A stretch of DNA of 43,701 nt from Purshia tridentata (lineage: Eukaryota > Streptophyta > Magnoliopsida > Rosales > Rosaceae): contig QANT01000462.1 in assembly GCA_003254885.1 (NCBI GenBank), positions 1-43,701 on the forward strand, written 5' to 3'. The notes beneath the pieces are model-generated. The model worked only from the letters and a program-made list of their open reading frames with translations, was not told the origin of the DNA and did no database searches. The translations under genes and the position numbers were made by a program. Below, piece by piece: positions 21,684 to 33,229 of the stretch; position 1 is the stretch's first letter; every line of letters starts with the position of its first letter.

Positions 21684-22537
21684 AAAAATCCTAGACCATG
21701 GGTTATAATAGTCACATACAAGATTCCAAGATGCAATCATCTGACACAAAGATAATGCACTTATAACCATAGAGAAGTATAATACAACACATCAACAACT
21801 AGATTGAACATGAAAGACTTTAGAGGATGGACATTTAGATTCAAACATGGAACAGTTAGAGAGAACATTCAAGTCACACCACGACTCCTTATGGATTATG
21901 GTTTTCTTAATCAAATGCACATTAGAAGAAACTACCATGCATATCTCTTCCACAGAAGCTTAAAGATATAGTACATGTATTACTACAGCAATGGCGAACC
22001 ATTCAGTTAGATTTTAACAGCATTCCTCTAGCATAGTTTCCAGACAGTGTACATGAAGACCCAGCGATACATAAGATTATTATTAGTTTCAGAATGTATA
22101 CAAATGCCTCCTTGTTATTTTACTAAATTTAGCCTAAAATATCTTGAAGCCTACAAAGGAGCACAGGTTGCACACCACTATCAGTATAATGATAGACGTC
22201 TCAATCTTATATGTCAAACATCTATACAAGACCCATGTGAAAACAATGCCTTCAACACCAATACTCCGTATAAGTGGCCACACAGAAGAAATATTTCTCC
22301 ACTGGAATAATAAAATGTTGACAATCGAAGAAGTAGATGAAGAGGATGCTAGATGGTGGGACAACTTAACAGAGGAATAATATGAAGGAATAATGAACAA
22401 GATGGAAAATTAGATCACATCGCATCATTCAGTACATATCTGAAGAACAATAAAGGCAACTACACTATTTATACAAATAGCAGAAGTAGAAAAAGAGCAA
22501 TGTACAAAGCTGGGCAAATTCAGAAGAAGACAAAAAG
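21684..22537 (+). pseudogene. Viral downstream ORF, 3' half
   Basis: Continuation of the viral sequence on the far side of LTR A, less AT-rich than the rest. Readable pieces include TPRLLMDYGFLNQMH near 21880, an 87-codon frame at 22047-22310 and a frame ending TIEEVDEEDARWWDNLTEE at 22380. Another frame reads EKEQCTKLGKFRRRQK up to the insertion point of LTR B. Stops and frameshifts are numerous. No conserved domain is recognised; by position it belongs to the ORF after RNase H. Confidence 0.45.
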
Positions 22538-24662
22538 TGTCATGGCCCGAAACCTGGGTACGTGAGATTTTAGAAATAATCGAATACGAACTTTGCATTT
22601 GAATGAGCCAAAACCGTTTACAAAATGTATTTCAAAATCATTTATATGAAAATAAAATTTGTACAAAATTCAATTTACAAAATCAGAGTACCAACTTGCC
22701 ATGTCTTCTTCCCCTCTGCTTCCTCAGTTTGCTGAACCTGCAAAACTATAACCACACTATACCATATCCAATGGTGCACCAAGTTTAACCACAAAACCTG
22801 GTAAGCTCACTAGAGCTCGTATGAGTGAATAAACAATAAACCTCAATACTTCATAATAATCAAATTATCAGCGTAAACAAGCATGACTGCTAACACTTCA
22901 ATAATTACTTCATTTTCATGGCCGATCCAAACTGGCCAACTACAACCGATCCTCTATTGATCATTCCAACAAGAATGTCCATATCTGATTGTACAATTTA
23001 GGCTCACCACTGTACCATTACCATAGCACATCTAAGCTGACTGCCAAATGCTAGGAACCACTGTACTATTACCATAGCACACCCAGGCTCATTGCCAAAT
23101 GCTAGGATCAATTGTACGCTTTGGTGCACTGCCACATGTACAATCATTGATGCACTCTCGACCAATCAGGTCCAATGACTCAATCTAGCTCACCAGGCCC
23201 AACCATTCACTTCTGGCTACTTAAAAGCCTATTTCACAACTATTAACCACGATAATCATCAAGATCAATCTTAATCTTTGATCTAAACCTAGGACTTATC
23301 TTCTTTTGATCAAACTGTTAAACTTAGGATTCACCATCCTTCGATTCAATCCTAGAATGCTATCCTAGACTTTCCAATCTTAGCACACAAGCAATCAATT
23401 GGAAACACAAACAGACAATCACAAGTTTAATAATAATACAAATAAATTCAAAATTCAAAACTAGAAATATCCAACTTAGTTCAATCACTCACAGTGTTTA
23501 GAGGTTAAGACAGATTGACCATGTTACGTCGACCACGTGAAATGACCAAAATGCCATCGAACGATCACGCTTGCTCGGATTCCCAAATCCGGCAGCACGA
23601 TGGCATCAAAAATACAATTTCTAAGCCTAGGGTACTTGTTAATACTAGACAGTTCACAAAAACAAGCCGTTAACAACCAAAACGGTGGTTGCCTAGCCAC
23701 ATACCAACACCAAAACCTCACCAAAAATCACAGAAAGTCACCCAAGCTCGGAATTGATCCTATGAGGTTCCGAAGGGGATAGAAAGCACAAGAAACCACC
23801 TAATACTACCACCACGCATGGCAAAGCTGTGGTGGCCGTGGCTGCCCAACCTGGGTATTTAAAAATACACACTTTCAGCTCCAACCAAGCACATAGAAAA
23901 GAAAGGGAGATCGATGGGATTGGAAACCATAGCTCAATCAACGAAAATCATCACTGGAAAGGCTAGAATTTCACCAGAGACACCGACTACTTCAAGGCTT
24001 CAATTCGCTACGTACGGCGGTCCAACGGCTCAATTGAACCCATGAACGTGACGGGCTCGACAAGAGAAAGAGTTCTGGGTAGGTGGGAGCTCGCATTGCT
24101 GTCAGAAACTGCAAATCACTGTTGGAGCCCTAAATCGATGTGAATTGGGTAATGGGTTCTGGGCTTTTTCCGGGGAAATCGTGGCCAAGGGAAGATAAAG
24201 AAACTCGAGCCGAGCTCGAGAAGACAAAAGCAGCCTTAAGCACCACCGTACGCTCCCCACACACTGGTGGAAGGTACGGCTGAGAGACAGAGACGCGAGA
24301 GAGGGACACGTCAGGGAGAAGAGAGAGAAAATGGGTTTTTAAAGAATTTAAACCACCTTTGACTTTTTAAAATGTCCATTTTCGAAATTACCAAGTCGTC
24401 CTTTACTTCACACGTCCATATCTCTCAAATTGTAATTCTGATTAACGCATGCTTCGTGCCTACGAACTTGTGAGCTCGAGACCTTTCTAACGAGCCCAAA
24501 GTCAAAAACAAAGGTTTATTAGAACAAAAGGCCAACTTTTGGGTCCCACTAATTTTAAAACAAAATTTAAAATTTACCCAAAATCAAGTTCTTTTGGTAT
24601 CAAATCCCGAAACCCTTGAAATTAAACCCAAATAAAATTTTATAAAATTTCAGGGTCTCACA
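22538..24662 (-). mobile_element. Solo LTR B (2.1 kb), inserted in the viral fossil
   Basis: Ends TGTCATGGCCC and GGGTCTCACA, flanked by a perfect AAAAG duplication (22533-22537 and 24663-24667). In sense (minus) it starts TGTGAGACCC and ends GGGCCATGACA. It shares several segments with LTR C, for example GGTAAGCTCACTAGAGCTCG (about 22800 and 26093) and CTTGCTCGGATTC with ATCCGGCAGCA (about 23570 and 27693). A TTTAAA-type TATA region near 24340-24350 precedes a CT-rich leader in sense orientation. No internal domain is present. Confidence 0.88.
23007..23108. repeat. 51-bp tandem duplication in LTR B
   Basis: Two units beginning CCACTGTACCATTACCATAG and CCACTGTACTATTACCATAG, each ending in GCCAAATGCTAGGA, with about 85-90 percent identity by eye. 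Confidence 0.8.
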
Positions 24663-24667
24663 AAAAG

Positions 24668-24770
24668 GGACCACTAGTACCACATGCACTTGTCCATTAG
24701 TGAAGGGTTAAAAAGTCTAAGTGGACCTTAGAGGAAAGAGAATGTTGAAAATGGGTATTAAGCGAAGTCG
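24668..24770 (+). other. Probable 3' tail of the viral fossil
   Basis: Sequence resuming after LTR B and its AAAAG duplication, beginning GGACCACTAGTACC. By continuity it belongs to the virus (end of the last ORF or intergenic region). The boundary with host DNA or the MULE flank is not visible. The 24771-24915 stretch contains CTGTTTGGACCTAATG, which resembles a MITE end. Confidence 0.4.
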
Positions 24771-26071
24771 CCCTAAAATGAATTTGATACTGTTGCTTTA
24801 TCAATTACATACACCATTATCCTTTTCGGCCCAAATATCTTTAGGGTCCTGTTTGGACCTAATGTTGCAATTTTAATGAAGTGGGATTGAGATACACGAG
24901 TAAAAGGTCCCGTGAGCACAAATACCACCTGGACTATACGGGATGTGCTCCTGTACCACCCAAAAAAAAAAAAAAGATTTTTACTATTTACCACCCATAG
25001 TTCATTACATGTGACAATTTGCCATTTCTCGTTAGAATTAGTTCATTTAGTGTTAAAAGCAGGCATGTGATGGTCAAGTCAAAGGGAATTTATGTCAAAT
25101 CCACATGAATGGTTGACTATGTGGACTGTTGGTGTTCGACAATCAAAAGAAATTTGAAAGAAAGAAAAATTAAAGGTAAAGTAAAGGTGAAGAGAGAGCG
25201 TGAGAGATGCAGAGGTAGAGAGATTTAGGTTTTGATTTTGGTAAGGGTTGTTGAAGAATTGAAGCCAAGAATCAATTCAGGTGGGAATCTCAACTACAAA
25301 CTGTTGCAGAATTTGATGGATGATCAAGAAAAGAAATTTGGGGACCCTACAAACAAAGGTACATGCATCCTTTTGCGTGATACTGTATAATAAACTCATG
25401 CTTTTGCACAATGTGTGGCCATGGTGTTGTCTTTATATACTGATTGATTGATTCTCTTTATGTATATGTTTTGATTTTTTTTTTTTGGCTTTATGCGTTA
25501 GTGGTCATTTTACTCTGTTGGTTAGAAATTATTTATTACTCAATCATTTTGCTGTTTGTTATAATATTTTATTGCTCAATGTGACCTCCACTTGATATTC
25601 TTTATTATTAGTTTGCTATGCTTTAAGTCATTGAGTTTTGTCTGTTGTGTTGATGTTGGTGTACTCTGTTCTATTTGGCATTTTGTTCTTTATTATTATT
25701 GCCTAAATTGCTACAAAAAAAAAAAATTGCCGCTAATAGTAAGCTGGTTTATTTTGGGTTCAATGTCACGCCCCGACCCTCGGGCACGTGAACACCAACT
25801 GAACCTTAAAGCTGTTCCTGTTTTCTGAAGCTGTGGGCCCTTTTTCTGAAAGCTTTCTGAAACTGTGAGCCATGAATATAAAATAATTTACTGAAACAAC
25901 TGTAAGTTACAAAAGCACGTTCATAAAAACAAGCTGTAAAACCTTTACACGAAAAACAACTGTAAAACCAAGTTTCTGAAATGCTGCTGGTCCCACTGCC
26001 TCGTCTTCTCTCCACTGCCTCCTCAGCTTGCTCAACCTACAAAATCAAACTCTGCACCCAACCACAGGTGC

Positions 26072-26095
26072 ACCGGGTTTACAAACAAACCCGGT
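26072..26095 (-). other. Perfect hairpin in LTR C
   Basis: ACCGGGTTT and AAACCCGGT form a 9-bp stem around a 6-base loop, next to the conserved GGTAAGCTCACTAGAGCTCG block. LTR B has a related form with one mismatch (22776-22800). The position toward the 3' end of the sense LTR would suit an RNA-end or poly(A)-related structure; that is inference. Confidence 0.5.
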
Positions 26096-26859
26096 AAGCT
26101 CACTAGAGCTCGTATGAGTGAAATCTAACTGAAAACCTCAAATTAAACTCAAATAAAATAATCAGTCACAATCCATTCTAAGCCTTAGATCACAATCAAA
26201 CCACAAATCATAAATCATAATCCTTAACCTGATCACCAATCCTCTAAACCAACCAATTCACTATCCCAATCTGTAATACCTCAATTATCCTCAATTGATC
26301 CCCTAAACTGGAATTCACCTCGAATTACACCACAAGGTCCTAACTTAGAATCCCACTAGATTCTCCAATAATCTTAGAATCCTCGATATCCATTCAGAAC
26401 CAACTTAAACCTCAATTAATCCTTCCACTATCCCCAAATAACCTTTAGAACCCACTAAATCCTCAATTAAAACCACTGATACTCCGATCTTTTATTTACC
26501 CTTAAATCTCAAATGACCTTTGTTACTCAAACCCCGGTAATCAATTCTCGCCTAAACCTTTAAATTCAAAGTTTCTCAACACCTCACTGTCACCCTTTGA
26601 GATTCCCCTAGCTTTAAAACATTTCATAAAAATCCACGAAAGAGAAAATAATTACCGATTTCAAATCCGCTTTAAAAACTCTTAGAAACCAATAAAACTG
26701 ATCAAAGTCTCAAATTATAAAACAAGAACTAAAAACTCTGATAAATCAATAAAACTGGTCAAGTTCCCAAAATATCAATTAAGAACTGAAATCTATAATT
26801 CTCAAGAACAACTGTAAGCTGACAAGAAATGAAAACCATCACGCAATCCACATCCAGCA

Positions 26860-27060
26860 AACCTGCCGTACATGCGCAGGGCTCACAACCTGCCGTACGC
26901 ATGCAGGGCCAATAATCCTGCCGTACATGCGCAGGGCCTACGACCTGCCGTACGCATGCAGGGCCAATATCCTGCCGTACATGTGCAGAGCCAGGGTCTG
27001 TCATACACATGCAGGGCCAATATCCTGCCGTACGTGCACGCAGGGCCGCCCCCAAAGGGC
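26860..27060. repeat. Palindrome-rich tandem array in LTR C
   Basis: Same unit organisation as 19517-19720 in LTR A, with only a handful of differences over about 260 bases including the following CCGACACACGGCCCAAAGCC segment. Confidence 0.85.
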
Positions 27061-28834
27061 AAGGCATCCCGACACACGGCCCAAAGCCTATGTGTGTGCC
27101 GTGATGGGTCCCAAAGACCTGTATAACCTGAGAAGCTGAACGAGTACCAACTGGGTGCTTTGAAAACCGTACCAATCCGAAACGAATATTTCTATTTCAA
27201 ATCACCGAAAACCAGGTTTAAAGCCTTTTTGATATGACTAGAAAATAAATCAAAACTCGAACTTGAAATTAAATCCTTTCTTAGAGAACCAAAGGTTGCC
27301 AAAAACTGATAAGTAAGATCAAATCTTTAACTTTGTCCCAGAATAAAACTGAGTTCTCAAAATCAGTTTCCAAAACCAAAAATCCACACTAAAACACTTT
27401 AAAAAGCAATAACCTTAAAACCCCCGGGAATCCCAATTCTAACCAAAAGTCTCCACCTGGACTCACCGGTCCTCAACAAACCACTAAATCCTTACTTAGT
27501 CCTCAATCAAACCTTTAAATCCTCGGAAATTCCATTCCTAATTCCGTACCCCTCTTAACTAGTAACCAGCAACCAAACAACAAGCACTCAAGCAACCAAG
27601 TAACTAATTAACCTGAGAATTAAAGGATCTTAGGTTCACTCACAGTGACCACGCGAAAAGACCGAACTGCCCTTCGTGTCCTTCGTGGCTCCTTTGCTCG
27701 GATTCTAAAATCCGGCAGCATAACAGCATCGGGAATACAAATTCCCAAGCCGAGCGTACCTGTTAGGACCAGACAACCAAGCAACAACAACAAAGTTCAC
27801 AACCAAGCCAATAAACAACCGAAACGGCGAGAACCACCACGCACGGGGGTTGCCCGACCCCGGAAAACACACTCGAAAGGTCCGAGAAACTCACCCAAAC
27901 TCACCCACAAGCTCGGGTGGTTGGCCCGAGGCCAAAAACCAAGAAAACGGTCGCTGGAACCGTCACACGCAGCGAAACCCACAGCGGTCAACGGGTAGTC
28001 AACGGCGGTCAACTGCCAAAAACGAAAGTCACGTTTAGCTAAAACGAACTACACAGGCACGTAAAGGAGATCGAGGGGATCGATTCTCGAACCTGGGTCG
28101 ACGGCCAAAAGTGGCCGGAAAAGGAGGAAAACTGGCTGGAAAGCCGCCGGCCTCCCTAGCTCCGATCCGCCGCCCACGGCGGTCCAACGGGTCAATCGAA
28201 CCCACCAACACGCTGGGCTCGACGAGAGGAAGAGATCTGGGCAGGTGGGAGGTCGCGTCGTCGCTGGAATCGCCGAGATCGCCGCCGTGACGCCGACTGT
28301 GCACGCGCGGATTCTCTCTTTCCGGGCTATTTCGGGAGGAACCGCCACCACCAGAGGGAAGAGGGAGGCGGCGCGAGCACGACGAGCCAAAAACCAGGCC
28401 GGCCCGCCGCCGGACGCGCCCCGACGCGCCGGCGAAAGGCGCGGCTGGGATGAGTGTCGCGAGAGAGAGAGAGAAATTTCGGGAGAGAGGAGAGAGAAAC
28501 TGCCTGATTTCTGGGGTTCTGTGCCCCCTTTTAAAAATCCAACTTTTTCAAAATTACAAACTTGCCCCTCTCTTCACACGTACGTAACTTTCATACCGTA
28601 GCTCCGTTTGACGCGTGCTACGTGTCTACGAACTCGTGAGGACGAGACCTTTCCAACAAACCCAAAGTCAACGCGAAAAGTCCTCCTAAACAAAAAAGTC
28701 AACTTTTGCCCCCTTTTAAAAGTCAACTTTAAAATTTAGAAAACGCCAAAACGTTTTACTTTCCAAATAAAATCCCGAAAATCTTTAAAAACTTTTCAAA
28801 ACAACTTTTGAAAGGTGCGGGGTGTTACATTCAA

Positions 28835-29298
28835 GTTAATTTATGTGTTAAAAGTCTAGACTAAAAGCATATTTACATTAAATTAAAGATGAGTGGTATA
28901 GGAAGAACATGCTAGTATATGGGAGTGAAGAACATGCAAACCCAAAATAAAGTCCAACCTTAATTGGTAAATTTTTTATTGGCACAAAGCTGGAAAGAAC
29001 CAAATGGTCCAAAATGAAAGCTAGTAGATTTGAGAAGTTAGTATTTGTTTAAGAAATCAAACAAACATTCTATTTTTTAGAGTCCTCATGCAGCAAATAA
29101 AATCAATTACCTTTAATTCAATTAAGAGAAAAAACAAATGGTACAGCAAAAACTCATTATTCAATTAGTCACAAACTTAATGTTAGAGTCTGTCTTGTAT
29201 TTTTTTAATTCTTTTAATTCGTTGTACTATAACATGTATAAATTTTAAAATGAGTTGCACTTAATTTGTATAACTTATATAACTTGCTTATTGTGCAG
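28835..29298. other. MULE internal non-coding sequence
   Basis: MULE DNA between LTR C and the transposase relic. It ends in TTATTGTGCAG, a good splice acceptor just before the coding-like segment at 29299. Confidence 0.4.
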
Positions 29299-31640
29299 AT
29301 GGTCAATATTCTCACTTTTTCACATCTGAATTTTTTGAGATGTTGACTTCTATGAATGTACCCCAACCACACCACCCACCACCTGAGAGACCCCACTCAT
29401 CAGTGCTTGAACCTAGTGACATCAATCTTCACTGCCTCAACCATAAGCTACACATGAGGATGATGAATTGGTGGATATAGAAGTGAGAGATGATGAAGAA
29501 GATTCAAAATTTTTAGATACTAATTATGAACAACATCCTGCAGATATTTCTGTACATGTGGATAATGATGATTTTGCATTTGAGGAGCATGTTGAGGCTG
29601 CTAGTGGGGAAGAAATTCAAAGTGAGCTGCCACCAGAGGATCCATTGTCTGATGATGCAAACATTGATGAGCTTATAAGCAGATGGTAGCTGTAGTGATG
29701 ATGAGGTTAACCAAGTCTTGAAGAAAAAAAATAAGAGATTGCCACGATTCAAACAATTTAGGAAAGCAACTGATTTAAGAACAATGAAGCCTCAGTTAGG
29801 TCAATTAGTGTAGATGATTTTAGAGCAGCTGTGAAGGAGCACTTAATTAATGAAGGTATAATGTACAAGTTTCAAATAAATGATTATTAGAAGAGGGTAA
29901 ATGCAAGGAGGATGGTTGCCCTTGGTTTATCTTTGCATCAATTGATGGGAACCCGAGTAGGACCAACCTTTGTGGGTGAAGACTTTTGTTGGGACTCACT
30001 TATGTAATAAGGATGACAGCAAGAATTGAATTAAAAGTTCTTGGTTGGCTGTGTATGAAGACAATTTGAGAATCAACCCTAGATTGGATGTTGCCATAAT
30101 TAAAGATAAGGTGAGGAAAGACAAAATGGGTGAAATATCTAGATGGCAAGCATATAAAGGTAGGTCAAAGGCAAATCTAAAGTTTGTGGGTTCTTATGAG
30201 GAGCAGTATAGGAAGCTTTGGGAGTATATTGCTGTTTTTAGGAAGTATAACCATACCAGTACAATCAAAATGAAAACGACATGGAGGGTAGAAAGGTTAG
30301 GTTTCAGAGACTATATGTGTGATTTGCCGCCCTCAGGCAAGGGTTTCTAGTTGTGTGTAGGCCTGTTGTGGGAGTAGATGGGTGCCATTTAAAGGGACCT
30401 CATCTTGGACAACTTCTAACATAAGTTGGCATATATGGAAACAATGGAATGTTTCCAATTGCCTATGTGGTAGTTAAAATTGAGAATAAGAGTATATGGT
30501 CTTGGTTTTTTGAGTTGTTGAGGCAAGACTTAAATATTGAAGATGAGCATGGCTTGGTTGTTTGTGAGTGACAAACAAAAGGGTTTGACAGGAGCTGTGG
30601 AGTCCTTACTGCCCAAGGCTGAACACAAACATTGTGTTAGGCATCTGTATAACAATTCAAGAGGAAATATCAAGGTTTGGAGCTTAAACAAATATTATGG
30701 TCAGCTGTAAGGGCTACAACCATAGAATGGTTTACCATTGATTGGAGAAAATGGAGAAATTAGATGAACATGATACCAATTGGTTGAGGGATACCAATGC
30801 TTCCCATTGAAGCAAATAACACTTCAGTAAGGATCTACAATGTGATATGTTGTTGCACAACTTTGTGTGAGGCTTTCAATGCAACCATTTTGGATGCTAA
30901 AGATAAGCCAATTCTGAGTTTGTTAGAGAGGATAAGGATGTTTTTGATCTTAAGGATGACAAATCATAGAGCAGTTTGTGACAATTGGGTAGGTGATACT
31001 GGACCAAGAATTTGAGTTAGAGAAGAATAGGGTTGATAGTAGCTTGTGCATCGCTTATTATGCAGGTGAGAAAAAAATATCAAGTACAACATATGCATAA
31101 TAGAATCTATGAGGTAGACTTGGCAAGGCACCATTGCTCTTGTAGAAGATGGAATCTAACAAGGATACCATGTGGACATGCAATTGCATGCATTGGAAGA
31201 AGACATAAAGACCCTGTTCTGCATGTCCATTTTTATTATAAGTAAGGATGCATGGAGAAAGGCATACATGGATAGGATGAGGCTAGTGAACCACCTACAC
31301 CACACGCTGGGAACAATCCAAGAACCTACCATATCACCATTTCATGCACAAAGTTTGGGGAACAAAGTCACAATCAAATGACATGTGGGAGGAAAAAGGA
31401 AAGAAGTGCTCAGGTGTAATATTATCTATACTTTGTTTTTTTAGCAATTAAATCATTTTAATTTAATTTAATAGTCTTAAGCTTTTAACTGCAAGGTTAA
31501 GTGAATGGAAATGTTTCAAAAGCATCAGGTTCAATTGTGGAGCCTAGTAATGCAACTTCCCATACTAATGAATTAATTGTGATACATGTGATGTGTCATT
31601 ACTTTATTACATAAAGAACTCATATTGGTGCAAGCTAGTT
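29299..31640 (+). pseudogene. MULE (MuDR-type) transposase pseudogene
   Basis: Pieces in three frames form a MuDR-family transposase. The acidic N-terminal region lies at 29468-29689. A segment SVDDFRAAVKEHLINEG at about 29808 is the start of the MuDR DNA-binding region. 30045-30350 reads KGRSKANLKFVGSYEEQYRK. The DDE/RNase-H-fold core has VDGCHLKG with its Asp codon at 30377-30379, then YVVVKIENKSIWSWFFELL and SDKQKGL. A SWIM zinc finger (HHCSCRRWNLTRIPCGHA) lies within 31033-31245. Frameshifts near 30000 and 30345 and many stops between 30690 and 31030 show it is dead. The Ser/Pro-rich C-terminal tail continues past LTR D at 34918. Confidence 0.85.
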
Positions 31641-31949
31641 CTCAGGCTGAAAAGAGTAATAAACCATCAAGTATTCTAATAAATGCAAAACTGTAATATC
31701 CCTAAAAAAAATAAAATATACATATATATAATAAAATAAATTTAGTTATAGGCTTTAGAATAGGCTAAGTACTTAACTTTGGATAACATTTTTTTAGGCC
31801 AAGCAAAGAGATGTTTTGAGTGAAAAGCCCAACTAAATAAATAAAGGAAAAGCATATGTATATAGACATATACATATATGTTTGATGGCTAGATACTTGG
31901 AAGGCAACTCTTATAGTTGGATGTTTTTAGATGGCTTAATTTCTCATTG

Positions 31950-32095
31950 GTTTTGTGGTTTGTGTGTGAGCTTGAGATTGGTGAAAGGAAAGGTGGTTTG
32001 TGTGTGAGCTTGTGATTGGTGAAAGGAAGGTGGTTTGTGTGTGAGTTTGTGATTGGTGAAAGAAAGGTGGTGAGGTGTGTGAACTTGTGATTTGT
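31950..32095 (+). repeat. Tandem repeat of about 45 bp in LTR D, upstream of TATA
   Basis: Three to four units of GTTTGTGTGTGAGCTTGTGA followed by TTGGTGAAAGGAAGGTG. The position before the TATA box at 32220 is that of an enhancer-type U3 repeat. Confidence 0.85.
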
Positions 32096-32219
32096 TTTAA
32101 AAGTGTGAGTCACCACTAGTAGTGATTATAAGGCATGAGTCATTACTTAAGTAATGATAGCCATTCCAATGGCATAACTAGATGAGCTAATAAATGGTTA
32201 CTTGAACCAAGAAGTTGGC

Positions 32220-32227
32220 TATAAATT
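32220..32227 (+). promoter_or_regulatory. TATA box of LTR D
   Basis: TATAAATT is preceded by tandem repeats and two palindromes and followed about 50 bases later by a GA-rich stretch, a plausible U3/R arrangement. Confidence 0.5.
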
Positions 32228-32275
32228 GGGAGGTTGTGTGAGTGATGAGCACTCTTAAGCAACCAAGGTACCAAG

Positions 32276-32482
32276 GAAAGAGAGAAAGAAAGAAACAAGG
32301 AGAGAAAGAAAGAAGGAGCAAAAGAAAGAAAGAGAGAAAGAAAGGAGAGAAAGAAGGAGAGAAAGAAAGAAAGAAAGAAAGAAATAGAGAAGAGAGAAAG
32401 AAAGGAGAGAAAGAAAGGAGAGAAAGAAAGAAAGAAAGAAAGAAATAGAGAAGAGAGAAGAAAGAAGAGGGAGAGAGCTAGA
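32276..32482 (+). repeat. (GAAA)n/(GAGA)n purine tract
   Basis: About 200 bases almost purely of G and A, built from GAAAGAAAG and GGAGAGAAAGAAAG blocks, with an internal duplication (GAAATAGAGAAGAGAGAA occurs twice). Open frames over it are low-complexity artefacts. Confidence 0.9.
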
Positions 32483-32773
32483 GAAAAGGGCATGGAAAAA
32501 GAAAGGAAAACTTAAGAAGGTTAGAGTTAAATTTTAAGCTTTATCCTTCTTAGTTGTTTAAACTTTGTTGAAACTAACATCTTTTAGTCATCTGTGGTTT
32601 TTCTTTAGGAATTCATAGGTTTTAGCCTCTATAGAACTTAAGAGATTAGAAAGAAAGGTGAGCTCAAGGAACCCATGGAGACATGGGTGTCCTTATTAAA
32701 TTTTGTTAAAGTTGAGTTTTAAACTTTCAACTACAAACCTTTATTTTATGTTTTTAAATAAAAATAACTCTTA

Positions 32774-33229
32774 GGGCCCGTTTCGATAGAGGGTGATTTG
32801 GATTTGGATTTGGATTTGAGATCTCCAAATCCAAATCCTCTTATTTGGTATAATTTAAAGGAATGTATTTGGATTTGGGCAAAATCCAAGATGGATTTGA
32901 GAGGGTTAAATCCATGAATTTCAAATACATTCTCCAACTAGGTATTTGAAATTCCACCATCCCACCCTCTCTCTCTCTCCCTCACCTTCGGCCACAATTG
33001 TCGGCGATCACCGTCGGCCACCCTCCGGTGACTTTCCGGTGATTTTTTCAGCCATCTTAAATTGTCAAAAAAATAAAAATAAAAATTGAAATACTTTGTG
33101 AAATCCTTGCATTTAAATTTTTTATCCAAACAATGGAATTTCAAATCTATAGATTTCAATTACATGGATTTCAAATGCATAAATTTAAAATCCAAATCCA
33201 AATCCAAATTCAAGAATCCAAACAGACCC
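32774..33229. mobile_element. Tourist-like (PIF/Harbinger) MITE inside LTR D
   Basis: Ends GGGCCCGTTTCGAT and, as reverse complement of the right end, GGGTCTGTTTGGAT, flanked by TTA on both sides (32771-32773 and 33230-33232). The subterminal GGATTTGGATTTGGATTT repeats are mirrored at the right. Length 456 bp, no coding capacity. Confidence 0.85.

Larger units (their letters stand above)
12760..24770 (+). mobile_element. Endogenous pararetrovirus (Caulimoviridae), near full length, degenerate
   Basis: In order on the plus strand: TATA box, poly(A) signal, long leader, tRNA-Met primer-binding site, a coiled-coil-like N-terminal region, movement-protein remnant, possible coat-protein region, protease, reverse transcriptase, RNase H and a downstream ORF. 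There are no LTRs around it, as expected of an integrated circular pararetroviral genome. The sequence is extremely AT-rich and broken by many stops and frameshifts. Two solo LTRs lie inside (18775-21678 and 22538-24662). Subtracting them and their duplicated target bases leaves about 7.0 kb, the size of a single family genome. The MP-CP-PR-RT-RH order plus a trailing ORF suggests a florendovirus- or petuvirus-like member; the genus is inference. Both outer ends are approximate. It is non-functional as read. Confidence 0.85.
25764..28829 (-). mobile_element. Solo LTR C (3.1 kb), inserted in the MULE
   Basis: Ends TGTCACGCCCC and GGGGTGTTACA with a perfect TTCAA duplication (25759-25763 and 28830-28834). 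In sense (minus) it starts TGTAACACCCC and ends GGGGCGTGACA. It contains a palindromic tandem array (26860-27060) nearly identical to that in LTR A, a perfect hairpin at 26072-26095, a GC-rich segment around 28030-28460 and a GA-rich stretch (CT in sense) next to TTTTAAAA near 28530. No gag-pol or second LTR is present. The long open frames in the GC-rich segment are chance frames. Confidence 0.9.

Noticed and set aside
24771..24915. hAT- or Tourist-like MITE end (CTGTTTGGACCTAATG)
   Set aside because: Only one end-like motif was seen, with no matching partner or target duplication nearby.
27645..28601. ORFs of 60-118 codons on both strands
   Set aside because: Chance frames in the GC-rich part of LTR C with biased composition and no domain.
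32143..32493. 116-codon Ser/Phe/Leu-rich minus-strand ORF resembling a membrane protein
   Set aside because: It is the complement of the GA purine tract in LTR D; the composition is a simple-repeat artefact.
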